A stretch of DNA of 64,000 nucleotides from an uncultured Dokdonia sp. (GTDB lineage Bacteria; Bacteroidota; Bacteroidia; Flavobacteriales; Flavobacteriaceae). The position numbers and the translations under genes are program-made. The stretch is from the NCBI GenBank assembly GCA_947503305.1, contig CANNDF010000005.1:124001-188000 (forward strand), in the 5' to 3' direction. This document shows, in pieces, positions 38,425-46,327 of the stretch (within the stretch, counting starts at the first letter, position 1; each line of letters starts with the position of its first letter). The notes under the pieces are model-generated. The model saw nothing but the letters and a program-made list of their open reading frames with translations, was not told where the DNA came from and ran no database searches.

Positions 38425-39297
38425 TTATTCAACCAACAAATATAACTTAATTCTGTCAAATTTATAGGTTGTCATCCCATCTAGTTTTAACAATTCATCT
38501 AGAGAACGAATACCTTCATGTAATATTCTATAATCTACAATCTCTTTTGCCAAATCAAAATTGACCAATGGAATCGTAGATAAGTCCGAGGCAGTTGCTG
38601 TATTTACGTTGATATAATCAATGGTAGGCTTTTCTTTAACGGTATACTCATTTAGTATTTTCTTCTTTACGTTCGTATGCACTCCATATACATCGTAAAT
38701 CTGACTATCCATTTGATATCCTCCTATTTTTTGAATATGACGTATCACTCTAATAGCAGATAAACTATCCATCCCATTTATAGCCATTAATTTTTCTAGA
38801 GAAACTTTATTGAGCATTCCTTTTTCATCATAGCTTTTCCACAGAGTTTTAGCCTTGCTTTTCCTTTTCTTAGGTTGAGTAACCCAATCTGGAAATTTGA
38901 AATAAGGAGAGATTTTATTCAATATAGAGTCAGGTACTTTTGTAATTTTCTTAAAGTCTGCTATTGAATTGATCCATTTACCATTTTTACGAAAGTGATG
39001 TAATCGATCAATCTCTTCGACTGTCATTCCAAGAGTGTATCCTTTATAATCTGTAATATAATTAGGGTTAAAGGGGAATATCTTAGGAACTCGTTTTACA
39101 AGTTCAACTCGTTTAAGAGAATCTATTTGAGATTGAAAAGCATGTATTACTTCTTTTTCTTGTTGAGAAATAACATACTCCTTTTCTGGAGTATACCAAA
39201 TCGTAAATATAATAACGACTAGAACAATCGCTATTAAAAATATAATCCCACTCCTTTTACGTCTATCGTATAAGAAGTGGGATTTAAAAGATGTCAT
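38425..39297 (-). CDS. Helix-hairpin-helix (ComEA-like) membrane-anchored protein
   Basis: A 290-residue protein with one N-terminal membrane helix (residues about 18-36) and several helix-hairpin-helix motifs in the exposed part: NTATASDLSTIPLVNFDLAKEIVDYR and SLDELLKLDGMTTYKFDRIK near the C-terminus, plus a degenerate one in the middle (LEKLMAINGMDSLSAIRVIRHI). ComEA-type proteins bind DNA in the periplasm for uptake; many flavobacterial homologues lack tested roles. No other competence gene is nearby. It lies 13 bases after the second AGCS gene. Confidence 0.82.
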   Translation of the reverse strand: MTSFKSHFLYDRRKRSGIIFLIAIVLVVIIFTIWYTPEKEYVISQQEKEVIHAFQSQIDSLKRVELVKRVPKIFPFNPNYITDYKGYTLGMTVEEIDRLHHFRKNGKWINSIADFKKITKVPDSILNKISPYFKFPDWVTQPKKRKSKAKTLWKSYDEKGMLNKVSLEKLMAINGMDSLSAIRVIRHIQKIGGYQMDSQIYDVYGVHTNVKKKILNEYTVKEKPTIDYINVNTATASDLSTIPLVNFDLAKEIVDYRILHEGIRSLDELLKLDGMTTYKFDRIKLYLLVE

Positions 39298-39310
39298 TGT
39301 CTAAGTTATA

Positions 39311-40912
39311 TTATGATTTACTCGCTTTTATAGCATCAAAATAACGAGCTAGTTGTTTTTTAACTACTGGGAATAAGAAATAAAGTCCTATCATATTTGG
39401 GAATACCATTGCAAAAATCATCGCATCTGAAAATGCCCATATAGATCCCATACTTGCAGCTGCACCTATGATTACAAATGTTAAGAATAATAATTTATAG
39501 GTTAAATCTGCTGCTTTTCCTCTTCCGAAAAGGAACTTCCATGATTGCAGTCCATAGTATGACCATGAAATCATCGTTGATACTGCAAATAGAACTACCG
39601 CTATTGTCAAGAAAACATTAGAGTAAGGGATATATTGCGCAAAAGCTTTTGATGTGATACCAGCTCCTTCAAAAGAAACCCCTTCTATAAGAACAGCACC
39701 TGTTCCATCTCCTCCATACTCAAAGAATCCGCCAAAATTAAATATAATAATTACAAGAGCAGTCATTGTACAGATCACTACGGTATCTATAAATGGCTCT
39801 AGCAATGCTACTAGCCCTTCACTTGCAGAATATTTTGTTTTTACAGCCGAATGAGCAATAGATGCAGAACCTGCGCCAGCTTCATTTGAGAAAGCAGCAC
39901 GTTTAAATCCTACCAAGAGCACTCCTATAAAACCTCCTACTCCAATAGCTGTAGGGTTAAATGCTTCTTGTATAATTAGACCTATTGCGTCATCTATCAA
40001 TCCGAAATTACTAAAGATAATATAAAGACAAGCAATGATATACATTACTGCCATAAATGGAACTACCTTCTCTGTCACTGATGCTATACGTTTTATACCA
40101 CCTATAATAATAATACCTACAAGAATGGCAAGCACAATTCCTATCCAAAATCCTGCGCCAGTACTTTCTAAACCAAACATTTCTTTAAGTACAATCGTTG
40201 CTTGATTAGATTGAGCTGCATTTCCCCCTCCAAAAGATCCTCCAATACAAAAGATAGCAAACAAGACAGCTGCAACCTTACCTAACATCGCGAAGCCTTT
40301 TTCCTTTAGACCTTTGCTTATATAGTACATAGGCCCGCCATATACAGTTCCATCAGGACCTACATCTCTATATTGAACTCCTAATGTACATTCTACAAAC
40401 TTTGTCGACATTCCTAACAATCCGCAGATAATCATCCAGAATGTTGCTCCTGGACCACCTAATGCAATTGCTAATGCTACACCCGCAATATTACCATTAC
40501 CTACTGTTCCAGAAACAGCGGTTGCAAGTGCTTGAAAATGACTTACCTCTCCTTCTTTACTTTCGTCTCTGATCGTATCTGGAATATCTCCATCAACCCC
40601 AGCAGCTTCATCGCCTAACCCATGGCCTTCTACATCATCATACTTACCTCGTACAACATTAATTGCTTTTGCAAAATATCTTATGTTAGGAAACCCAAAA
40701 TAAATTGTAAAAAACAAGGCACTAGCTACAAGAAGTATCAGTACAAATGGAGCCCCAGCTATTTCAAAAAATATAATGTTTGAAAAGAAATCTGAAACGG
40801 GTTGGAATGCTTGGTCTATTTTCTGATCTAAACCTACTTCTTGTCCGTTTTGGGCAAAAGTGATCAATGGTAGTAAGACTGCAAATAGCGAAAGAAGATA
40901 TTTCTTCATCAT
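39311..40912 (-). CDS. Alanine/glycine:cation symporter (AGCS family), second copy
   Basis: A 533-residue transporter, about 70 residues longer than the other copy. The extra part is an N-terminal signal-peptide-like helix (KYLLSLFAVLLPLITFAQ) and an acidic insert after VVRGKYDDVEGHGLGDEAAG (about residues 85-115). Core motifs are intact: ALATAVSGTVGNGNIAGVALAI, GGPMYYISKG and FSNEAGAGSASIAHSAVKT. It takes up alanine or glycine with a cation. The extended form is common in Bacteroidota; why an inner-membrane transporter would carry such an N-terminus is not clear. Confidence 0.92.
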   Translation of the reverse strand: MMKKYLLSLFAVLLPLITFAQNGQEVGLDQKIDQAFQPVSDFFSNIIFFEIAGAPFVLILLVASALFFTIYFGFPNIRYFAKAINVVRGKYDDVEGHGLGDEAAGVDGDIPDTIRDESKEGEVSHFQALATAVSGTVGNGNIAGVALAIALGGPGATFWMIICGLLGMSTKFVECTLGVQYRDVGPDGTVYGGPMYYISKGLKEKGFAMLGKVAAVLFAIFCIGGSFGGGNAAQSNQATIVLKEMFGLESTGAGFWIGIVLAILVGIIIIGGIKRIASVTEKVVPFMAVMYIIACLYIIFSNFGLIDDAIGLIIQEAFNPTAIGVGGFIGVLLVGFKRAAFSNEAGAGSASIAHSAVKTKYSASEGLVALLEPFIDTVVICTMTALVIIIFNFGGFFEYGGDGTGAVLIEGVSFEGAGITSKAFAQYIPYSNVFLTIAVVLFAVSTMISWSYYGLQSWKFLFGRGKAADLTYKLLFLTFVIIGAAASMGSIWAFSDAMIFAMVFPNMIGLYFLFPVVKKQLARYFDAIKASKS

Positions 40913-41006
40913 TTAGTTGGTGTTAGATTAACATTAAATTAGGATAGCAAGATGCAAAAAAAAGCCCCTTAATCAAAGAAATGATTCTTAAAACTAATCA
41001 ATCCTT

Positions 41007-42017
41007 TTATGTCATAAAGGTTTCATGGAGTTTTTTTATCTGTTCTGGACGACCGATAACAATCAGTTTTGATCCCTCTTCTAGTACTTTATCTGCACTT
41101 GGGTTTACTATATATTTTCCTGATGGTGCTTTATATCCTATAATTGTACACCCCGTTTTATATCGTAAGTCTATAGCTTTGATCGTTGCCGATTTATTAT
41201 CAGGACATATTTGTTCAAAACAAATTTCTTCTACATTAATACTGTCTTCTTCTCCTACAACAGATAAATTATCTAAAAATTCGATAAGATCCGGATGTAC
41301 AACAAGTGATGCCATATGATCTCCCCCTATACGATTAGGCATTATAACATTATCTGCTCCTGCTAGTTTTAATTTTTTTTGTGAAGTCTCATACTCTGCT
41401 CTACTTATAATCTTAAGAGAACTGTTTAATTGTCGAGCGCTCAATACTACAAACAAATTATCGGCATCATCTGGTAAAGCAGTGATTAACGTTTTTGCAC
41501 GATCTATACCAGCTCCTAGAAGTGTCTCATCTTCATTTGCATTCCCTTTTACAAAAAGTGTGTGTGCGTCTTCATAACGATTTATGATCTCATCATCTCT
41601 TTCTATAATGACGAAAGGTTTATTATATGCTCGTAATTTTTCTACTGCTTGTCGACCATTTCTTCCATATCCACATACGATGATATGATGATTCAAGTTA
41701 TTTATCTGTTTCTGCACACGCCTATTTTTTAATGTAAGATACGTGTTTTTACTAATAATATATTCTGTAATTACAGCAATAGCATATCCTACAATAACAA
41801 CGCTACACAAGATAAGAATTACTGTAAATATTTTTGCTTCTGGTGTTAATGGATTTACCTCCCCATATCCTACAGTTGTTATTGTAATAACTGTCATATA
41901 AAAAGCGTCTATCCATTCATATCCCGCAACATATCTATAGCCCAAAACGCCTATACCTAATGTGGTTATTGTTAGGACAAGTGCTACATATATTTTTGAT
42001 CGGAAAAGTCTAAACAT
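41007..42017 (-). CDS. Two-TM potassium channel with RCK (TrkA-N/TrkA-C) domains
   Basis: A 336-residue ion channel. Two membrane helices flank the pore loop with selectivity filter TVGYG (near residue 48). The cytoplasmic part has a Rossmann RCK domain (HIIVCGYGRNGRQAVEKL near residue 110) and a TrkA-C domain (near 250-330, ending LIVIGRPEQIKKL). This is the Kch/MthK-like plan, in which ligands or ions bound to the RCK ring gate the pore. It is two bases from the PspC gene upstream, so they form a unit. Confidence 0.92.
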   Translation of the reverse strand: MFRLFRSKIYVALVLTITTLGIGVLGYRYVAGYEWIDAFYMTVITITTVGYGEVNPLTPEAKIFTVILILCSVVIVGYAIAVITEYIISKNTYLTLKNRRVQKQINNLNHHIIVCGYGRNGRQAVEKLRAYNKPFVIIERDDEIINRYEDAHTLFVKGNANEDETLLGAGIDRAKTLITALPDDADNLFVVLSARQLNSSLKIISRAEYETSQKKLKLAGADNVIMPNRIGGDHMASLVVHPDLIEFLDNLSVVGEEDSINVEEICFEQICPDNKSATIKAIDLRYKTGCTIIGYKAPSGKYIVNPSADKVLEEGSKLIVIGRPEQIKKLHETFMT

Positions 42018-42019
42018 AT

Positions 42020-42250
42020 TTATAAATCAAATACAGAGCTACGTTTGGTATATACTAAGTCCTTTAGCTTTAATAGAAAAGCAGATGTAATATACAATGC
42101 AAAGCCTACACCCAGTGTTGCAAAAGATAGGTAGATAAAAAACAAGCGAACACTCTTTGCTCGCATTCCTAATCTATCTGCCAATCGAGAAGACACATAA
42201 AATCCATGTTTCTCAAAATAATGCCGAATATCGTATACCAATTTTAACAT
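42020..42250 (-). CDS. PspC-domain small membrane protein
   Basis: A 76-residue protein matching the PspC domain: DIRHYFEKHGFYVSSRLADRLGMRAKSVRLFFIYLSF, split across residues 7-43, and a membrane helix. PspC proteins sense envelope or membrane stress in the phage-shock response; other psp genes are absent from the window. It is immediately upstream of the K+ channel gene, suggesting a joint response to membrane potential loss. That link is inference. Confidence 0.8.
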   Translation of the reverse strand: MLKLVYDIRHYFEKHGFYVSSRLADRLGMRAKSVRLFFIYLSFATLGVGFALYITSAFLLKLKDLVYTKRSSVFDL

Positions 42251-42703
42251 ACTGCAAAATATAAAAAAGTAAACAGTATCTCTTATTGAATTATAGTTTA
42301 GATCATAATTTTAATAAGACTTCTCTATAGGAATCATAATGTATTGTAGTGAACGCCTTTTATAGAGTACAATAGCTTGTATACTTAATAGCACAAAAGA
42401 CAGTGATATATTAAATAAGGAGTTTATGTAGAATCTCAAATTAATTATTTATAATCCACCATGAGATCTCATCCAAAAAATGATCCACAAAAGCTTTGTC
42501 GAGTAAGGCATATTCATCTGGTGCCCCCATTAATATGACTTGCTTTACATCTACATTATCTGCTGCAACTTTTAACATGAAAATTTTAAAAAATCTATCA
42601 AGGATACCTTACTGTAAGAATTTCTGTAGGATAGCGGTGTCATTCTACACAGGCAAGTAGTGATATAAAATTTTGTGATTCCCTATCTATTCTATGCAAC
42701 TTA
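42251..42703. other. 453-base stretch between the PspC gene and the 2TM cluster
   Basis: The main content seen is one short minus-strand frame at 42441-42578. The rest is AT-rich with no tRNA, repeat or clear terminator. A TGCAAAATATA near 42255 resembles but does not match a -7 element. Confidence 0.5.
42441..42578 (-). CDS. Small hypothetical frame or gene remnant, 45 residues
   Basis: ATG 42576-42578 opens a 45-residue frame beginning MLKVAADNVDVKQVILMGAP and ending WWIINN. Its composition is protein-like, with a balanced mix of charged and hydrophobic residues. The frame continues upstream only ten codons before a stop. I do not recognise it. It could be a small protein or the last piece of a decayed gene. 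No start signal is evident. Confidence 0.3.
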   Translation of the reverse strand: MLKVAADNVDVKQVILMGAPDEYALLDKAFVDHFLDEISWWIINN

Positions 42704-43054
42704 TTACTCTTTTAATACGCGATTATCAATATAATCTTCCTCTTCTTTTTCCATATACTCTTTGATCTTACGTTGTTCCCAGTTTTTATAAAAACCATTA
42801 AAACGTATTCCTTTAAATACATATAACCAATGTAACAATAATGCAATCCCCCATAAAATTGGGGTCACAAATCGTACCCATAACGGAATATACGATGTAA
42901 ACATTCCCTCATCAAAAATACCCGCATAAAACAATTGCTCCATTGTACAAAAAAAGATATATGCAAAGAAATGTGAATACCATTCCTTTTCACTCTTTAT
43001 TAGTTTCTTAGCACGTTCATACTTTTCTTCATTTATATCATCCATTAGAGTCAT
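42704..43054 (-). CDS. 2TM domain protein, fourth of a tandem set
   Basis: A 116-residue protein of the bacterial 2TM-domain family. EKYERAKKLIKSEKEWYSHF, two membrane helices (about residues 28-48 and 60-85) and the C-terminal NWEQRKIKEYMEKEEEDY are the family features. The acidic tail faces the cytoplasm by the positive-inside rule. In other flavobacteria such proteins sit near LytTR regulators; none is here. It starts two bases after the third copy. No function is assigned. Confidence 0.82.
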   Translation of the reverse strand: MTLMDDINEEKYERAKKLIKSEKEWYSHFFAYIFFCTMEQLFYAGIFDEGMFTSYIPLWVRFVTPILWGIALLLHWLYVFKGIRFNGFYKNWEQRKIKEYMEKEEEDYIDNRVLKE

Positions 43055-43056
43055 TC

Positions 43057-43425
43057 TTATGTATTTCTATTTCTAGTCGTTCTATTTTTAGTTCTTTGAG
43101 CAAATTCTTCATCTTCTTCCTCCATAAATTCTTTGATTTTACGCTCTTCCCAATTTTTATAAAAGGTATTAACACGTATTCTTTTAAATACTTTTATCCA
43201 ATGCCCCAGTAAACCAAGACCCCAAAAGAAAGGTGTTGTAAGATGTACCCACCAAGGCATATATCCAGTTATACTACCATCATCAAACAAACCTCCATAA
43301 AACAACTGCAACAAAGTATTTATTACGATATAAATAAACAGGTGTGTATACCATCCTTTTTCATCCTCAACTTGCTTTTTAGCTCGTTCGTATTTTTCTT
43401 GATCATTTTCCATAATTATAACCAT
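43057..43425 (-). CDS. 2TM domain protein, third of a tandem set
   Basis: A 122-residue 2TM-domain protein with QEKYERAKKQVEDEKGWYTH, two membrane helices, and NWEERKIKEFMEEEDEEFAQ at the end. It is closest to the fourth copy (both have QLFYxG after helix one), so the two look like a recent duplication. The ATG at 43411-43413 (MENDQEK) may be the real start; either start overlaps the second copy's stop. Confidence 0.82.
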   Translation of the reverse strand: MVIIMENDQEKYERAKKQVEDEKGWYTHLFIYIVINTLLQLFYGGLFDDGSITGYMPWWVHLTTPFFWGLGLLGHWIKVFKRIRVNTFYKNWEERKIKEFMEEEDEEFAQRTKNRTTRNRNT

Positions 43426-43738
43426 GTGGTCTATTGTTATCTTCTTTATTCATTTCTTCTTTAATCTTACGCTCCTCCCAGTTTTTACCAAAAAGGAAGT
43501 CTGTACCAAAAATTTTAAAAGCATCAATTGCAATACTAAACCCCCAGAATCCTACAATCCATAAAAACCAAGGCGATTGTAATCTATTTGTATAGTAGTT
43601 CAACCCTAGGAAAAGTAACCCGAATAAAAGAAAACTCCCTAATCGTGAATAAAATTTTTTCAATACAGCAACTCTTGATGAAGCTCTCTGATATTTAAGG
43701 TCTTGATGATCCATAGTGTATAGGTTAAAAAGAGTCAT
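43403..43738 (-). CDS. 2TM domain protein, second of a tandem set
   Basis: A 111-residue 2TM-domain protein: LKYQRASSRVAVLKKFYSRL, two membrane helices and NWEERKIKEEMNKED. It is the most divergent of the four in its first part. The ATG at 43712-43714 (MDHQDLKYQRA) is probably the true start because it fits the family length; the ATG at 43738 overlaps the previous gene by 14 bases. Confidence 0.8.
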   Translation of the reverse strand: MTLFNLYTMDHQDLKYQRASSRVAVLKKFYSRLGSFLLFGLLFLGLNYYTNRLQSPWFLWIVGFWGFSIAIDAFKIFGTDFLFGKNWEERKIKEEMNKEDNNRPHGYNYGK

Positions 43739-44009
43739 TCCTTAAATATTCATCTATCTTACGCTTCTCCCAATCTTTATCAAAAAATGGATTCCAATTA
43801 AACGTACAGGCAGCGTGACTCAATACACCAATTCCCCATCCTACTATTGGAAATATAGCCCATGGAAATGATGTTGTATAATAATTGATGATTGAAAATA
43901 TGGGGACCATCACCAAATAGATGATCAGATGTGTATAAAAATCTTTTATTTCATTAACATAAGCCTTTGCTCTGTCATACTTTGTATATTCCTTATTTAG
44001 GTCTTTCAT
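43725..44009 (-). CDS. 2TM domain protein, first of a tandem set
   Basis: A 94-residue 2TM-domain protein: TKYDRAKAYVNEIKDFYTHL, two membrane helices, and DWEKRKIDEYL at the end. It is the first gene of the four-gene cluster, divergent from uvrB across 160 bases. With its three followers it forms a compact, overlapping operon, suggesting that the products work as a hetero-oligomer. Function unknown. Confidence 0.82.
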   Translation of the reverse strand: MKDLNKEYTKYDRAKAYVNEIKDFYTHLIIYLVMVPIFSIINYYTTSFPWAIFPIVGWGIGVLSHAACTFNWNPFFDKDWEKRKIDEYLRNDSF

Positions 44010-44081
44010 AATGATGATGTTTTAAAATTACAATGTAAATATGAAACAATCTGAGATCCTTATAAATAAATAATTTCTCAG

Positions 44082-44113
44082 TTGTTATTTTTTGAGGATG
44101 AATTGTGTCTTTG
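44082..44113 (+). promoter_or_regulatory. Possible uvrB promoter
   Basis: TTG (44082-44084), 21 bases, and TGTCTTTG (44106-44113), one mismatch from TAnnTTTG. If used, the transcript start would be near 44120 and the palindrome at 44199 would lie in the 5' untranslated part. Weak. Confidence 0.3.
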
Positions 44114-44198
44114 CCATATAAAACTGAATACTATGTGTTAAAAACCAATGTAATGCTATGGTATTTTTATAATGAGTTACATGTTATATGAATCTTCA

Positions 44199-44220
44199 TT
44201 CCGCTTTCGCGAAAGCGGAA
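44199..44220. repeat. GCTTTCGCGAAAGC palindrome, 22-bp perfect copy
   Basis: The longest perfect copy in the window: the core is extended by TTCC and GGAA. It lies just before the preferred uvrB start and inside the less likely longer frame, where it would read FRFRES. Confidence 0.92.
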
Positions 44221-44252
44221 AAAAACTTAATTTCGTATTAAAATCTACAGCA

Positions 44253-46253
44253 TTGAAATTTAAACTCCAATCTGACTTCAAACCTACGGGAGATCAACCA
44301 GAAGCGATCCAACAACTTGTAGATGGAATTAATGCCAAAGAAGAGTATCAAACCCTCCTAGGAGTTACTGGTAGTGGTAAAACATTTACAGTGGCAAATG
44401 TGATCCAACATACAGAAAAGCCCACCTTAATTCTCGCTCATAACAAAACCCTAGCGGCACAATTATACAGTGAGTTTAAAGCATTCTTTCCAGATAATGC
44501 TGTTGAGTATTTTGTGTCCTATTACGACTATTATCAACCGGAAGCGTTTATACCTACTTCTGGAGTATATATAGAAAAAGACTTATCTATCAATGAAGAG
44601 ATAGAAAAAATGCGATTGAGTACTACCTCATCATTACTTTCAGGACGTCGAGATGTTATTGTTGTTGCCTCTGTGTCATGCCTCTATGGTATAGGAAACC
44701 CTGCGGAATTTCAAAAGAATGTAATCTCATTGAAACGAGACCAAGTAATATCGCGCACTATGTTACTTAAACGATTAGTGCAAAGTTTATATAGTCGTAC
44801 AGAAGCAGATTTTAATCGGGGGAATTTTAGAATAAAAGGAGATACAGTAGATGTTTTTCCGGGGTATGCAGATGATGCATTTCGGATTCATTTTTTTGGA
44901 GATGAAATCGAGGAGATAGAAGCCTTTGATATCAAAACCAATGAAGTTATTGAAAAGTATGACAGATTAAATATTTATCCTGCAAATATGTTTGTCACCT
45001 CTCCAGAAGTTCTTCAAGGTGCTATCAATCAAATAGGAGAAGATCTTGTAAAACAAGTAGACTATTTTAAAGAAATAGGAAAACATCTGGAAGCAAAACG
45101 CCTAGATGAACGTACAAATTTTGATTTGGAAATGATACGAGAACTAGGCTATTGTTCTGGTATAGAAAACTATTCTCGTTATTTAGACGGTCGTGATCCT
45201 GGAACTCGCCCTTTCTGTTTACTGGATTACTTTCCAGATGACTATTTAATGATTGTAGATGAGAGTCATGTCACCTGTTCACAAGTATCTGCGATGTACG
45301 GTGGAGATCGAAGCAGAAAAGAGAATCTTGTAGAATATGGGTTCAGATTACCCGCAGCTATGGATAATCGCCCTTTAAAATTTGAGGAATGGGAACAACT
45401 ACAGAATCAGGTAATTTATGTCTCTGCGACACCCGCAGATTATGAATTACAGAAATCTGAAGGCACCTATGTAGAGCAAATCATTCGCCCTACAGGCCTT
45501 CTCGACCCTGTGGTAGAAGTGCGACCTAGTTTAAATCAAATAGATGATCTCATTGAAGAAATAAACAAATGTGTAGAAAGAGATGAACGTATTCTGGTGA
45601 CTACATTAACCAAACGTATGGCAGAAGAACTCACCAAATATCTTACTCGTATTGATGTACGAACGCGCTATATACATTCTGATGTAGACACATTAGAACG
45701 AGTGGAGATCATGCAGGACTTACGAAAAGGCCTCTATGATGTCTTAGTAGGAGTAAATCTACTACGAGAAGGTCTGGACTTGCCAGAAGTATCACTGGTA
45801 GCCATACTAGATGCCGACAAAGAAGGGTTTCTTCGTAGCAAACGCTCGTTGACACAAACTATAGGTCGTGCTGCACGTAATGTAAATGGTAAAGCTATTA
45901 TGTATGCAGATAAGATTACAAGAAGTATGCAAGAGACTATTGATGGTAGTAACTATCGAAGAGAAAAGCAAATAGCATATAACACAGCAAATAACATGTC
46001 TCCTACGGCTATAAAAAAGTCACTTGATAATGCGCTTACGCGAAAAAAGACTTATTCATTAGAAGCAGAAACATTAATCAATCTTGCCGCCGAAGACGCA
46101 GCTACCTATCAAACCAAGCCAGAAATAGAAAAAAGTATCAGAAGTACTCGTAAAGCGATGGAAATTGCTGCCAAAGAGTTGGATTTTATACAAGCTGCCA
46201 AACTGCGAGATAAGATCAAAGCACTTCAAAAGCAATTGAAGGAATTGGCGTAA
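44253..46253 (+). CDS. uvrB: Excinuclease ABC subunit B
   Basis: A DNA-repair helicase-like subunit that verifies lesions handed over by UvrA and recruits UvrC. KFKLQSDFKPTGDQPEAI, Walker A GVTGSGKT, the beta-hairpin segment YYDYYQPEAFIPTSGVYIEKD (split residues), Walker B IVDESH, and the C-terminal UVR domain (KELDFIQAAKLRDKIKALQ) are present. I prefer the TTG at 44253-44255, because family members start at (M)KFKxxSxFKPTGDQP. An ATG at 44172 would add 27 residues, partly coded by the palindrome, that do not look like UvrB. The product would be 666 residues. Confidence 0.93.
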   Translation: MKFKLQSDFKPTGDQPEAIQQLVDGINAKEEYQTLLGVTGSGKTFTVANVIQHTEKPTLILAHNKTLAAQLYSEFKAFFPDNAVEYFVSYYDYYQPEAFIPTSGVYIEKDLSINEEIEKMRLSTTSSLLSGRRDVIVVASVSCLYGIGNPAEFQKNVISLKRDQVISRTMLLKRLVQSLYSRTEADFNRGNFRIKGDTVDVFPGYADDAFRIHFFGDEIEEIEAFDIKTNEVIEKYDRLNIYPANMFVTSPEVLQGAINQIGEDLVKQVDYFKEIGKHLEAKRLDERTNFDLEMIRELGYCSGIENYSRYLDGRDPGTRPFCLLDYFPDDYLMIVDESHVTCSQVSAMYGGDRSRKENLVEYGFRLPAAMDNRPLKFEEWEQLQNQVIYVSATPADYELQKSEGTYVEQIIRPTGLLDPVVEVRPSLNQIDDLIEEINKCVERDERILVTTLTKRMAEELTKYLTRIDVRTRYIHSDVDTLERVEIMQDLRKGLYDVLVGVNLLREGLDLPEVSLVAILDADKEGFLRSKRSLTQTIGRAARNVNGKAIMYADKITRSMQETIDGSNYRREKQIAYNTANNMSPTAIKKSLDNALTRKKTYSLEAETLINLAAEDAATYQTKPEIEKSIRSTRKAMEIAAKELDFIQAAKLRDKIKALQKQLKELA

Positions 46254-46327
46254 TTCTCCTAGGTGTCAGGTTGTTTGTATATTAGTCAATAACTTTATAT
46301 GTACTAACAAGCCTCCTATTTTAAAAA

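Noticed and set aside
39636-39655. GCGCAAAAGCTTTT near the start of a symporter segment as a palindrome relative
   Set aside because: The half-sites are in the reverse order and the central TCGCGA is missing.
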